Shown: positions 18,690-28,473 of the stretch, piece by piece
Position numbering within the stretch: position 1 is the stretch's first letter
How the letters are laid out: the number at the start of each line of letters is the position of its first letter
DNA from: Bacteroidales bacterium
GTDB taxonomy: Bacteria; Bacteroidota; Bacteroidia; Bacteroidales; VadinHA17
NCBI GenBank assembly: GCA_019429325.1
Contig: JAHYJA010000011.1
Coordinates: 1-37,555, forward strand
Direction of reading: 5' to 3'
Length of the DNA stretch: 37,555 nucleotides
The notes under the pieces: generated by a model
Databases searched by the model: none
The model's input: the letters and a program-made list of their open reading frames with translations, nothing else
What the model was told of the DNA's origin: nothing
Program-made: the position numbers and the translations under genes

Positions 18690-19637
18690 ATGGTACGACT
18701 GATCGCCCTTATAATCTCAATTGTCCTGCAGATAATTGCAGCCGTTATCGCTCTCAGATTCATCAAACTGACAAAATACCGGATCTCCTGGATCCTGCTT
18801 TCCCTGTCATTTGCATTTATGGCTATCCGGAAAATCATCCAGCTTAATGAGTTTTTCCGCGGAACGCCTTCGTACACATGGCAGATGATTGACGAATGGA
18901 TGGGTGTTTTCATCTCAATTATGATAATTGTCGGCGTTGTCCTTATCAGGGAACTCTTTTACTCTCTCAAGCGTGCCGAGGTTGACAGGCTGAGGACCGA
19001 GCGCAGGGTCCTTAATGCGATCATTACAACCGAGGAAAATGAAAAAAAGAGGTTTGCCAAAGATATTCACGACGGGCTCGGTCCAATCCTTTCAACAGTC
19101 AAAATGTCGCTTTCGGCACTTAACGAAAGAATAAAGGATCCGTCGGGAACAGTAATACTCAATAATACCAACCACCTTGTAAATGAAGCCATTGCCACTA
19201 TAAAGGACATATCGGACAACCTCAGCCCTCATGTCCTGCAGAATTTCGGGCTCTCCAGTGCCATTGGCGCCTTTACTTCAAAAATCAACCAGACCAAAGC
19301 CATCAGGGTGGATTTCAAGTCAAACATGGAGAATGAACGCCTCGAGAGCGACAAGGAGGTCGTCCTCTACCGCTCGGCCTGTGAGCTTATTACAAATTCA
19401 ATCAGGCACTCGGGTGCTTCAAGGATCGAAATAGAGTTAAATAAACACGAAAAATTCATTACCTTGCAATTCTATGATAACGGGCGTGGTTTTGACATCT
19501 CATTGCTCGGCGCGGAAGACAACAGAGGCATGGGATTGTCCAATATCGAGACACGTGTCAGGTCGGTCGGGGGTGTATTTATTATTGAAAGCACTCCGGG
19601 AAAAGGAACAAGCGCCCTTATCAAGGTAATTGAGTAA
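18690..19637 (+). CDS. Membrane sensor histidine kinase, NarL/DegS (HisKA_3) type
   Basis: 315 aa; N-terminal TM segments; KKRFAKDIHDGLGPILSTVKMSLSAL H-box; DNGRGFD, GMGLSNIETRVRSVGG ATPase motifs. Confidence 0.9.
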   Translation: MVRLIALIISIVLQIIAAVIALRFIKLTKYRISWILLSLSFAFMAIRKIIQLNEFFRGTPSYTWQMIDEWMGVFISIMIIVGVVLIRELFYSLKRAEVDRLRTERRVLNAIITTEENEKKRFAKDIHDGLGPILSTVKMSLSALNERIKDPSGTVILNNTNHLVNEAIATIKDISDNLSPHVLQNFGLSSAIGAFTSKINQTKAIRVDFKSNMENERLESDKEVVLYRSACELITNSIRHSGASRIEIELNKHEKFITLQFYDNGRGFDISLLGAEDNRGMGLSNIETRVRSVGGVFIIESTPGKGTSALIKVIE

Positions 19638-19659
19638 ACTTCTGACAGGAGCTCACAGG

Positions 19660-20301
19660 ATGGAAAAGATAAGAATAATTATTGCGGACGATCATCAGCT
19701 CTTCCGCAACGGACTGAAAATACTCCTCGACGCGTTCCCTGAATTCGAGGTGGTGGGAGAAGCCTCCAACGGGAAGGAATTCCTGAAGCTTCTTGACCAT
19801 ACAAAAGCCGAAATAGCGCTTATGGACATCAATATGCCCGAGATGGACGGGATCGAAGCAACCCGCAACGCTGTGAAAACTGATCCCGGAATAAACATTA
19901 TCGCCCTCTCGATGTATGGAGAGGAGGAGTATTATTACAAGATGGTTGACGCCGGGGCAAAAGGATTTCTCCTCAAGGACTCGGATATTGCTGAAGTAAA
20001 GGAAGCCATTCTTACAATAAGAAAGGGCGGCAGCTATTTCTCGCAGGAACTGCTCTATTACGTTATCCAGAAGATCAAGCACCGCGAAACAGAAAAGAAA
20101 TCTGCCAACCTTTCAAAAAGGGAAAAAGAGATCCTGATAAAAATTTGCGAGGGACTCTCGAACCAGGAGATAGCAGAGTCGCTGTTCATAAGCAAACGAA
20201 CGGTCGACAAACACCGCGCCAACCTTCTTGGGAAAACCAACTCAAAGAATACTGCCAGCCTGATCCTGTTTGCTTTAAGAAACAAGCTTATTGAACTTTA
20301 G
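19660..20301 (+). CDS. LuxR/NarL-family response regulator
   Basis: IIIADDHQLFRNGLKILLD, LMDINMPEMDGIEATR, KGFLLKD, C-terminal LSKREKEILIKICEGLSNQEIAESLFISKRTVDKHRANLLGK. ATG at 19660. Confidence 0.93.
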   Translation: MEKIRIIIADDHQLFRNGLKILLDAFPEFEVVGEASNGKEFLKLLDHTKAEIALMDINMPEMDGIEATRNAVKTDPGINIIALSMYGEEEYYYKMVDAGAKGFLLKDSDIAEVKEAILTIRKGGSYFSQELLYYVIQKIKHRETEKKSANLSKREKEILIKICEGLSNQEIAESLFISKRTVDKHRANLLGKTNSKNTASLILFALRNKLIEL

Positions 20302-20332
20302 AACTCTATATATCGCTGATAATATATCACTT

Positions 20333-20701
20333 ATGGCCGAATCTCATATCCTGGGACAGAAAGGGGAGTCGCTTGCCGCCACTTACCTTGAGGAAGCCGG
20401 GTATAAAATCCGCCACAAAAACTGGAAATCCGGAAGGAAGGAGCTGGATATCGTTGCGGAAAACAAGGATTTTATTGTCTTCGCCGAAGTAAAGACACGG
20501 ACCGGGAATTTCCCGGACCAGCATCCCGGCGAGCTGGTTTCCAGGGAAAAACAGAGATTGATCCAGTTCGCGGCCGAAGATTATATAAGAAAATATGAGA
20601 TAACCAAGGAGAATCGCTTCGATGTAATAGTCATTAAATCTTACGGCCGGTCGATGGAGATAGAACATATCCCTTATGCATTTTATCCCTCTCTCCGGTA
20701 A
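20333..20701 (+). CDS. YraN/UPF0102-family endonuclease-like protein
   Basis: LGQKGESLAATYLEEAGYKIRHKNWKSGRKELDIVAENKDFIVFAEVKTR; nuclease-like D-ExK pattern. Confidence 0.88.
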   Translation: MAESHILGQKGESLAATYLEEAGYKIRHKNWKSGRKELDIVAENKDFIVFAEVKTRTGNFPDQHPGELVSREKQRLIQFAAEDYIRKYEITKENRFDVIVIKSYGRSMEIEHIPYAFYPSLR

Positions 20702-20763
20702 CTCCTAATAAATCATTCAGAATCAGGATTGAAATCACATCAATAAATTAATAAACAACAATC

Positions 20764-21975
20764 ATGAAAATCAAATTTTTAATACTTTTCGCGGCGGCAT
20801 GTCTGACCCTGAGCACCAATGCACAAAGGAAAACAGCTGCCTCTGCCGCGGGGGGACCCGACGAGGGCTTCAGATTCACTACCCTGGTTGAACTTAAAGC
20901 CACACCCGTAAAGAATCAGGCAAGTACCGGAACCTGCTGGTGTTTTGCCACCACATCGTTCATCGAGTCGGAATTGCTTAGGAAAGGCAAGGGAGAATAC
21001 GACCTGTCGGAGATGTTCATCGTCAGGTATAATTATATCGACCGGCTTAAGGATAATTACCTGAGGCAGGGAAAAGGCAATCTTGGGCCGGGCAGCCTCT
21101 CACACGATTTCATGAGGGTATTCAGTAATACCGGCATTGTTCCCGATGAAGTCTACGCGGGGCTGAACTACGGATCACCGACACATAATCACGGAGAACT
21201 ACAGGCATTTATAAACAGCATTGCCTCCGTTCCCGTTCAGAGAAAAAGGGAGAGCGACCAATACCGGATGATTGCGAATGCCGTCCTTGATACTTATCTG
21301 GGAAAGGTGCCAGAATACTTCACCTACCGGGGAGTAACCCATACACCCGAATCCTTTGCCAAAAGCCTTGAGATCGACCCGGATGATTATGTGCAGATAA
21401 CCTCATTCACACATTTCCCGTTCTACACGAAGGGAGTGCTCGAGGTTCCGGACAACTGGTCGATGGAACGTTTTTACAATGTCCCGCTTGACGAGCTGAT
21501 CGAAATAATGGATTATTCGTTCAATAACGGGTACACTGTCAACTGGGATGGTGATGTAAGTGAAAGGGGATTCTCTCACGCAAACGGTGTGGCAATAAAT
21601 CCTGTGATCTCCACCGGACCGGATCTTTCGACGACCGACAGGGCAAGGTTTGAAAGAACACCATCGCCGGCAGGCGCCGTCGATCCATTCAGCTTTGCAC
21701 GGCCTGTTCCGGAGATCAATGTCACCCAGCAGATCCGCCAGGCCGGGTATGAGAACTTCACCACTACCGACGATCATCTTATGCACATGACCGGGGTAGT
21801 AAAGGACCAGAACGGCACGAAATACTATATAACCAAGAACTCATGGGGAACTGAAAGAAACAAATCCGGAGGTTACCTGAATATCTCTGAAAGCTTCGTA
21901 CGGGCAAAGACAATCTTCATCATGGTCCATAAAGATGGCGTTCCCCCGGCCATAAGGACAAAACTGGGATTTTAG
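20764..21975 (+). CDS. Exported C1-family (bleomycin hydrolase/PepC-like) cysteine peptidase
   Basis: Signal peptide MKIKFLILFAAACLTLSTNAQ; TPVKNQASTGTCWCFATTSFIESE (Cys), DDHLMHMTGVVKDQNGTKYYITKNSWGT (His, Asn). Confidence 0.88.
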   Translation: MKIKFLILFAAACLTLSTNAQRKTAASAAGGPDEGFRFTTLVELKATPVKNQASTGTCWCFATTSFIESELLRKGKGEYDLSEMFIVRYNYIDRLKDNYLRQGKGNLGPGSLSHDFMRVFSNTGIVPDEVYAGLNYGSPTHNHGELQAFINSIASVPVQRKRESDQYRMIANAVLDTYLGKVPEYFTYRGVTHTPESFAKSLEIDPDDYVQITSFTHFPFYTKGVLEVPDNWSMERFYNVPLDELIEIMDYSFNNGYTVNWDGDVSERGFSHANGVAINPVISTGPDLSTTDRARFERTPSPAGAVDPFSFARPVPEINVTQQIRQAGYENFTTTDDHLMHMTGVVKDQNGTKYYITKNSWGTERNKSGGYLNISESFVRAKTIFIMVHKDGVPPAIRTKLGF

Positions 21976-22961
21976 CCGAACAACAGGTTGCAGCCGCGTA
22001 TATCGCTGTTGTCAAACCTTCCGAGGACCTCGAACGTACCGTCCTCATTCAGTCTGCCAATGTCGCTGGTAGCGATGAAGGAGCACGAATAGAGATTGGC
22101 AAGGTCGATGACATTTATCCCGCCTGTTCTCCCCGGCTTTTCAAATATCGTGAGGGGGTCCTGCGGGTCCCTTATCACGATCTTCATCCAGGGCGGGCAT
22201 CTGAAGATCCCGTTCCCTGCCGACCAGGCCTGGCTGAGAAGCTCCGTCATCCCATATTCGGAATGGATGACTTCAACATTTAATTTACTCTTAAGTATTT
22301 CATGAAGTTCGCCTCTTGTGATCTCCTTTCGTCTTCCCTTCATACCGCCGGTCTCAGTTACGATAACCCCGGAAAGGTCGGGAGAGTACTTTTCTGCAAG
22401 GTCGAGCAGTGCAAAGCTTACGCCGGCCAGGATGATCTTTTCCTGTCTCTTCTTCGCCTCAGAAAGGTTTTTCACAAGCTCCGGGAGCCTGCCGTCGTAA
22501 AACCCGCTGCCCTCCCCTGAGCTTCTTCCGGTCAGGCTGTTCATCATATAAACCAGGGATGAGTTCCCCCGTTGGGTATAGGAAGGGAGCAGTGCGGCAA
22601 TGACATAATCCGACGGATCTCCGTAGAACAGTTCAAAACATTTTGAAAAGCTCCGCTCATAAAGAGCCGCGCTGTGGACAAAATGCCGGGCAGGCATCAT
22701 TCCTTCTGTTCCGCTGCTTTCGAAGACCAGTCCGGCAGGAAGATCTTCCGTAATTACTTTATGGTTCCTGAAAAACTCAGCAGGAAGAAAAGGGATCTCG
22801 TTGGCAGTGGCAGGCCTTATGCCTGACCTGCCAAGGGCATCAAGATAGGCGGAGTATACCGGATTGTTTCCGGCCTGGTATCTGAAGATGGCGAGGGCGC
22901 TGGTCTGAAAATCTTCGGGACGGCTGACAGTAAAAATTTTTCCTGGCAGATCTTCGGTCAT
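21972..22961 (-). CDS. LuxE/PaaK-type acyl-protein synthetase-like protein
   Basis: ITEDLPAGLVFESSGTEGMMPARHFVHSAALYERSF..., IHSEYGMTELLSQAWS; adenylate-forming LuxE pattern. Start set to ATG 22961, just after the lipoprotein stop. Confidence 0.75.
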   Translation of the reverse strand: MTEDLPGKIFTVSRPEDFQTSALAIFRYQAGNNPVYSAYLDALGRSGIRPATANEIPFLPAEFFRNHKVITEDLPAGLVFESSGTEGMMPARHFVHSAALYERSFSKCFELFYGDPSDYVIAALLPSYTQRGNSSLVYMMNSLTGRSSGEGSGFYDGRLPELVKNLSEAKKRQEKIILAGVSFALLDLAEKYSPDLSGVIVTETGGMKGRRKEITRGELHEILKSKLNVEVIHSEYGMTELLSQAWSAGNGIFRCPPWMKIVIRDPQDPLTIFEKPGRTGGINVIDLANLYSCSFIATSDIGRLNEDGTFEVLGRFDNSDIRGCNLLFG

Positions 22962-22963
22962 TA

Positions 22964-23491
22964 TCAGGGGAATGTCAGGGTCCCGTCGGGCTGGTACGCC
23001 CATTCGAATGTGCATTCGGCGTATGGCCAGACATCCCGTTCCTCGGAAAAGGCAGCAGTGATCAGGAATTTGGCGTACTTCTCAGTAGCTGTTCTGAAGA
23101 TCCATATCTGGCCGGCCTCTATCGCATCGGCATCCTCCTCCCATTGTGAGACGGTTGCGGAATTCAGGTTGTCATAAGCCAGTTTGGCATCGGTGGCGCT
23201 TGCATACTGACCGGCCTTATAAAATGAACTTTTGAAATTTGTGGTCTGCAGGTTCAGCTTGAGAATGCTGCCGTATATGTCTGTAACCGCTATCAGTGTT
23301 ATGTCAGGCGGGGGATTGTCAAGTGTCGAGGTCTTTTTCGCTCCCGAGAATGAGAAACCCATGGCGTAGTATGGTCCCTCCCCGTATAGGTTATTATCAA
23401 TGGTAATAGTCCCTGCTACCGCGGGATCCTTTTCCTTTTTGCATCCTGCAACAAGGAGTATCACCAGAACCAATACCAGATATCTTCTCAT
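22964..23491 (-). CDS. Predicted lipoprotein, unknown function
   Basis: 175 aa; lipobox MRRYLVLVLVILLVAGCKKEKD. Confidence 0.75.
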   Translation of the reverse strand: MRRYLVLVLVILLVAGCKKEKDPAVAGTITIDNNLYGEGPYYAMGFSFSGAKKTSTLDNPPPDITLIAVTDIYGSILKLNLQTTNFKSSFYKAGQYASATDAKLAYDNLNSATVSQWEEDADAIEAGQIWIFRTATEKYAKFLITAAFSEERDVWPYAECTFEWAYQPDGTLTFP

Positions 23492-23530
23492 AACTACTCA
23501 CAAAGATAACAAATTTTCCCACGCTCTGTC

Positions 23531-23551
23531 TCTACGCTCTACGCTCTACGC
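23531..23551. repeat. Three tandem heptamers TCTACGC
   Basis: TCTACGC TCTACGC TCTACGC read directly, between pgk 3' end and the lipoprotein gene 5' end. Confidence 0.85.
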
Positions 23552-23554
23552 TCA

Positions 23555-24817
23555 CTACTCCCCTCTCACCGCCACAATCCCCGGCAGTTTCTTCCCTTCC
23601 ATATACTCGAGCATGGCGCCGCCGCCGGTCGAGACATAGCTTACCCTGTCGGTCAGACCGTTCTTACTTAAAGCCGCTACGGAATCGCCGCCGCCGATAA
23701 GGCTGAAGGCCCCTTTGGCAGTGGCCTCAGCAATTGCATGAGCTATCGCCGTGGTACCCTTCGAAAACTTTTCCATTTCAAAGACTCCCATCGGGCCGTT
23801 CCAGAGTATCGTTTTAGAATTCTCAATGACAGAAGTAAAGAGTTTTACAGATTCCCCTCCGATGTCGAGGCCCATCCATCCGTCTTCGACTGCATCGACA
23901 GATGTAAGGGAGGTATTGGCATTATTGTCGAAGGCATCGCCGTTCAGGCTGTCAACGGGAAGATACAGGTTAACGTTCTTTTCCTTTGCCTTTTCGATGA
24001 TCGACAGGGCAAGATCAAGCTTGTCCTCCTCGCATAATGATTTGCCAATCTTCCCTCCCTTTGCCTTTATGAAAGTATATGTCATTCCGCCGCCAATTAT
24101 CAGGTTATCGACCCTGTTAAGAAGGTTTTCGATAAGAAGAATTTTGTCCGACACCTTTGCTCCTCCCATAATGGCTGTGAAGGGACGCTGCGAGCCATGA
24201 AGCACCTTGTCCATTGCAGCCAGTTCGCTGTTGATCAGAAAGCCGAACATGATCTTGTCCTTCGGGAAGAACTCTGCCATAACGGCTGTGGTGGCATGTG
24301 CCCTGTGGGCGGTCCCGAAAGCATCATTCACATACACCCCGGCATAAGCAGACAGCTTTCCCGCCATCTCCTTCTGTCTGGCCTTCATTTCGGCCTTCGC
24401 GTTCTTCTTTTCTTCGTCTGATGCAGTGTCAGGCAGTTTGGGTTTGCCTTCCTCCTCGGGATAGAACCTGACATTCTCCAGAAGGAGAACCTCTCCCGGC
24501 TGAAGGGCGGCAGACATTTTCTCAGCAGCCTCGCCCAGACAATCATCTGCAAACTTTACTTTTTTCCCGAGATGCTTTTCCAGGACGGGAAGAACGGGTT
24601 TCAGTGAATATTTCTCCATCGGGCCGTCAGGCCTGCCCAGGTGTGATATCAGTATGACACATCCGCCATCTTCCGTGATCTTGTTTATTGTCGGAAGGGC
24701 TCCCCTGATGCGGGTATCGTCCGTTACGGTAAATGTCTGCTTGTCAAGAGGCACATTGAAGTCCACCCTTACAATGGCTTTCCTGCCTTTGAAACTGAAG
24801 TCCTGTATCATTTTCAT
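23555..24817 (-). CDS. pgk: Phosphoglycerate kinase
   Basis: 420 aa; [55 protein letters not shown]. Confidence 0.96.
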   Translation of the reverse strand: MKMIQDFSFKGRKAIVRVDFNVPLDKQTFTVTDDTRIRGALPTINKITEDGGCVILISHLGRPDGPMEKYSLKPVLPVLEKHLGKKVKFADDCLGEAAEKMSAALQPGEVLLLENVRFYPEEEGKPKLPDTASDEEKKNAKAEMKARQKEMAGKLSAYAGVYVNDAFGTAHRAHATTAVMAEFFPKDKIMFGFLINSELAAMDKVLHGSQRPFTAIMGGAKVSDKILLIENLLNRVDNLIIGGGMTYTFIKAKGGKIGKSLCEEDKLDLALSIIEKAKEKNVNLYLPVDSLNGDAFDNNANTSLTSVDAVEDGWMGLDIGGESVKLFTSVIENSKTILWNGPMGVFEMEKFSKGTTAIAHAIAEATAKGAFSLIGGGDSVAALSKNGLTDRVSYVSTGGGAMLEYMEGKKLPGIVAVRGE

Positions 24818-24857
24818 AGATCGGTGTTTTTGTTTTTTACTGAGAAACTTTACCCTG

Positions 24858-24865
24858 CAAACCTA
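24858..24865 (-). promoter_or_regulatory. Putative -7 box TAGGTTTG for pgk
   Basis: TAnnTTTG on minus strand about 40 nt upstream of pgk ATG. Confidence 0.4.
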
Positions 24866-24925
24866 CTGATTTTTTATAAATCTTCAGCTTCAAAAAACAA
24901 CTTACCGCGACAATTAAAATATTGC

Positions 24926-24933
24926 TAATTTTG
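24926..24933 (+). promoter_or_regulatory. Putative -7 box TAATTTTG for holB-like gene
   Basis: TAnnTTTG 6 nt upstream of ATG 24940, implying a very short leader. Confidence 0.35.
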
Positions 24934-24939
24934 AGGGGA

Positions 24940-26067
24940 ATGAAATTCTCACAGATACCGGGGCAAAAGGAGATCATTGCGAAACTTCTCATGTCGGTCA
25001 GCCAGGAGAGGGTGAGCCATGCCCAGCTATTCTCGGGTCCCGAAGGCTGCGGCAGCCTGGCACTTGCGCTTGCGTATGCCCAGTATATAAGCTGTGAGAA
25101 CAGGAAACCGGATGATTCCTGCGGGGTATGCAAATCGTGCGTGAAGTATGAAAAAATGATACATCCCGATCAGCATTTCGTCTTTCCGGTAATAAAGGAC
25201 AAGAAGAATTCCGACCCTGTAAGCGATACTTTTATTGAACACTGGCGTGAGTTTGTAATACACTCACCTTTTTTTACGATCAACAACTGGTTCGATTCAA
25301 TAGAGGTTGGCAATGCCCAGGGCCTTATTTTCGCATCGGAAGCTTCTGAAATCATTAAGAAACTGAGTCTCAAGCCCTTCGAATCGGATTTCAAGATTAT
25401 GATAATATGGTTGCCCGAGAAAATGCACCAGACCACTGCCAATAAGCTGCTTAAGCTTATCGAGGAGCCGCCCGAAAAAACACTCTTCCTCCTTGTTTCG
25501 GAAGAGTCGGACAAGATCATTCCCACGATGCTCTCGAGATGCCAGCTTGTAAAGATCCCGGCCTTCAGAAGGGAGGAAATCGAAAAATACCTGACCGGGA
25601 GGTTTGGCATTGATGCAAAGAACGCGTCGGACCTGGCCGCTGTTGCCAACGGCAATATTGTCAGGGCAATCGGGCTTTGCGAGAACAGCGATACCTACGT
25701 AATGAATCTCGAGCGCTTCAGGAACCTCATGCGCAATGCCTGGAAACGCGATATCATCTCTGTCATCGGATGGAGCGAGGGTATGGCTGTAACGGGAAGG
25801 GAGGCCCAGAAGAATTTCCTGTCCTTCGCTCTCAGACTGCTCAGGGAGAACCTGATGCTTTCGCTCTGCCAGGTAAACGATAATTTAATTTTCCTTACCG
25901 GCGAAGAGGCTGAGTTCTCGAAAAAGTTCCACCCGTTCATTAATCAGACAAATGTTTATCCTCTTGCCGAAGAGCTTAACCTCGCTTTTTCCCATATCGA
26001 AGCCAACGGAAATCCCAAGATCATTTTCCTCGATCTGGCGCTTAAGGTTACCAGGCTGATCCGCTGA
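24940..26067 (+). CDS. holB: DNA polymerase III subunit delta'-like (clamp-loader) protein
   Basis: MKFSQIPGQKEIIAKLLMSVSQERVSHAQLFSGPEGCGSLALALAYAQYISC; Cys-rich zinc module; ANKLLKLIEEPPEKTLFLLVSEESDKIIPTMLSRCQ. Confidence 0.88.
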   Translation: MKFSQIPGQKEIIAKLLMSVSQERVSHAQLFSGPEGCGSLALALAYAQYISCENRKPDDSCGVCKSCVKYEKMIHPDQHFVFPVIKDKKNSDPVSDTFIEHWREFVIHSPFFTINNWFDSIEVGNAQGLIFASEASEIIKKLSLKPFESDFKIMIIWLPEKMHQTTANKLLKLIEEPPEKTLFLLVSEESDKIIPTMLSRCQLVKIPAFRREEIEKYLTGRFGIDAKNASDLAAVANGNIVRAIGLCENSDTYVMNLERFRNLMRNAWKRDIISVIGWSEGMAVTGREAQKNFLSFALRLLRENLMLSLCQVNDNLIFLTGEEAEFSKKFHPFINQTNVYPLAEELNLAFSHIEANGNPKIIFLDLALKVTRLIR

Positions 26068-26104
26068 CCATTAAGGTGTTTATTGAATTTATACAATTAT
26101 TCGC

Positions 26105-26112
26105 TATTTTTG
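26105..26112 (+). promoter_or_regulatory. Putative -7 box TATTTTTG for PSP1 gene
   Basis: TAnnTTTG about 27 nt upstream of ATG 26140. Confidence 0.4.
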
Positions 26113-26139
26113 CAGTGTTTTACAATAGCAGAATGTCGT

Positions 26140-27288
26140 ATGACAGATCATGATGAATTGCACGGGCCGACGGGGGAAGAGATCCGGACGCCTGATTTAA
26201 AATATAGACCCGGCTGTAACAAACTCGATTGCTTCAACTGGCTTAAGGATCTCCCGGATTTCCCCGGGGGAATCGACATTGTAGAGATCCGTTTCAAGAA
26301 CACCCGCAAGGGATTCTACAGGAATGTGAACGATCTGAGGCTTGAGACGGGAGATATTGTAGCGGTCGAGGCCTCTCCCGGCCATGATATCGGCAGGGTG
26401 TCGATGACGGGCCCGCTTGTCGCCGAACAAATGAAAAGGCTAAAGATCAGACCCTCGGTCGAAGACATGAAAAAGGTCTATCGCAAAGCCAAGGCGGTTG
26501 ATATTGAGAAGTGGGAGGAGGCAAAGAAGCTTGAGAATCCGACGATGCTCAGGTCGCGGAAGATCTCCGAGGAGCTGAAGCTCAATATGAAGATAGGGGA
26601 TGTCGAATATCAGGGCGACAAGACAAAAGCAATCTTCTACTACATTGCCGACGAGAGAGTTGACTTCCGCCAGCTTATAAGGGTCCTGGCCGATGAGTTC
26701 CGGGTAAGGATCGAGATGAGGCAGATTGGCGCCCGACAGGAAGCAGGAAGAATAGGTGGAATAGGGCCGTGCGGCAGAGAACTCTGCTGTTGTACGCACA
26801 TTACCAACTTCATTTCCGTTTCGACCGTCCATGCCAAATATCAGGAGCTGTCGCTGAACCCGCAGAAACTGGCCGGACAATGCGGGAAGCTGAAATGCTG
26901 TCTCTGCTTCGAACTCGACTGCTATGTCGATGCACAGAGGGGCTTCCCGCCGAAAGAGATACCTCTTGAGCTTGAGGATGCAACCCTCTATTTTCACAAG
27001 GTGGAAGTCCACAAGGGAATCTACTGGTATACAACCGACCCCCGGTCGGCGGTAAACCTGACAGCTGTTCCGGTGGAAAGGGTAAGGGAGATTCAGACCA
27101 TGAACCGCAAAGGAATCAAAACGGATAAGCTTCTGGCGATTGACAAGTCATGGGAGACTGCTCCCGTATCCGAAGATCTTCTCATTAATAACAGCCTTTC
27201 ACGGTTCGATGCTCCGTCTCCGCCCCGCCGGCCAAAGAATCAGCATAAAAGGAAAAACAGGAAGTTTAATGACAAAAGGAACAAATAG
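26140..27288 (+). CDS. PSP1 (RicT/YaaT-like) domain protein
   Basis: FYYIADERVDFRQLIRVLADEFRVRIEMRQIGARQEAGRIGGIGPCGRELCCCTHI..., KLKCCLCFELDCY; PSP1 C-terminal domain signature. Confidence 0.88.
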   Translation: MTDHDELHGPTGEEIRTPDLKYRPGCNKLDCFNWLKDLPDFPGGIDIVEIRFKNTRKGFYRNVNDLRLETGDIVAVEASPGHDIGRVSMTGPLVAEQMKRLKIRPSVEDMKKVYRKAKAVDIEKWEEAKKLENPTMLRSRKISEELKLNMKIGDVEYQGDKTKAIFYYIADERVDFRQLIRVLADEFRVRIEMRQIGARQEAGRIGGIGPCGRELCCCTHITNFISVSTVHAKYQELSLNPQKLAGQCGKLKCCLCFELDCYVDAQRGFPPKEIPLELEDATLYFHKVEVHKGIYWYTTDPRSAVNLTAVPVERVREIQTMNRKGIKTDKLLAIDKSWETAPVSEDLLINNSLSRFDAPSPPRRPKNQHKRKNRKFNDKRNK

Positions 27289-27751
27289 ATCATCCCTGTA
27301 TCCGCTCTTTGCTACCCTCCTTATGATGCTGTCGTGCAACAGCAATGTTATTTTCACCGATTCGGTAAGGATGGAAGAAAACACCTGGAAACTGCATGAT
27401 GTCCCGGTGTACCGGGTGGCCATATCAGACACGGCTGCCGCAGCCGATATTTTATTTTCGATCCGTACAGGCCCGGCCTATCCCTTCCGGAACATTTTCC
27501 TTTTTGTAACAACCACATCTCCTGACGGTAAAAGCATTACAGACACCCTCAGCTATGACCTTGCCGACGAAAAAGGCAAATGGTACGGTAAGGGGCTGGG
27601 CGACATCAATGAACTCAGACTGCCTTATAAATCAAATGTCTTCTTCCCTGTACCGGGCACCTACCAGTTCAGGGTACAGCATGGCATGAGGGCAGAGAAC
27701 CTTAAGGGCGTTTACGATTTCGGAATGAGGGTTGAAAAGAGAAGCAGGTAA
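27269..27751 (+). CDS. gldH: Gliding motility lipoprotein GldH
   Basis: Lipobox LFATLLMMLSCNS; YPFRNIFLFVTTTSPDGKSITDTLSYDLADEKGKWYGKGLGDINELRLPYKSNVFFPVPGTYQFRVQHGMR matches the GldH layout; follows PSP1 gene. Confidence 0.85.
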   Translation: MTKGTNRSSLYPLFATLLMMLSCNSNVIFTDSVRMEENTWKLHDVPVYRVAISDTAAAADILFSIRTGPAYPFRNIFLFVTTTSPDGKSITDTLSYDLADEKGKWYGKGLGDINELRLPYKSNVFFPVPGTYQFRVQHGMRAENLKGVYDFGMRVEKRSR

Positions 27752-27759
27752 AGGGAGAA

Positions 27760-28473
27760 GTGGGCAAGAATAAACTTTTAAGATGGGCCGAGATGGAAAC
27801 ATTCCGGAATGTTATCCAGCCCGGCAACATTGAAGATTTCGGAGTGTCACATCCGTTGAAGGGCAACTGGAACAAGGAGGTTTTCTGTAATTCCAATCCC
27901 CTGGTACTTGAACTGGCGTGCGGCAGGGGTGAGTACACCACCGGCCTTGCATCAAGGTTCCCTTTAAACAACTATGTCGGTATTGACATCAAGGGGGCAA
28001 GGATGTGGAGGGGCGCGAAAACAGCCATTGAAAACAAGCTCGGCAACGTGGCCTTCCTGAGAATACGAATTGAGTTCATCAGTTCATTCTTTGCCGAAGA
28101 TGAGGTTGATGAGATATGGATCATCTTCCCCGATCCACAACCCGGTAAAAAGAACTCCAATAAAAGGCTTACCAGCCCATGGTTCCTTAATAATTACAGA
28201 AACTTCCTGAAAAACAATGGCATAATACACCTGAAAACGGATAACATCGAACTGTTTGACTATACCGCGGCGCTCGTCGCAGGAAATGATCTGGAAATTA
28301 TCCGGCGTACCAGTGATCTCTATTCAGATAATCCTGAAAATGAAATTCTGTCGATCCGGACGCATTATGAGAAGAGCTTCCTGAGCAAGGGTCTTAAGAT
28401 CAATTATATATCGTTCAGGCTAAACAAAGAGAAGGTTATCACCGATGGTACAACGGAAAAACAGCCCCAATGA
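27760..28473 (+). CDS. trmB: tRNA (guanine(46)-N7)-methyltransferase
   Basis: LELACGRGEYTTGLASRFPLNNYVGIDIKGARMW, DEIWIIFPDPQPGKKNSNKRLTSPWFLNNY. GTG start in the track. Confidence 0.92.
   Translation: MGKNKLLRWAEMETFRNVIQPGNIEDFGVSHPLKGNWNKEVFCNSNPLVLELACGRGEYTTGLASRFPLNNYVGIDIKGARMWRGAKTAIENKLGNVAFLRIRIEFISSFFAEDEVDEIWIIFPDPQPGKKNSNKRLTSPWFLNNYRNFLKNNGIIHLKTDNIELFDYTAALVAGNDLEIIRRTSDLYSDNPENEILSIRTHYEKSFLSKGLKINYISFRLNKEKVITDGTTEKQPQ

Noticed and set aside
26440-27012. 190-aa minus-strand ORF opposite the PSP1 gene
   Set aside because: Mirror frame of a well-supported CDS with no recognisable domain.
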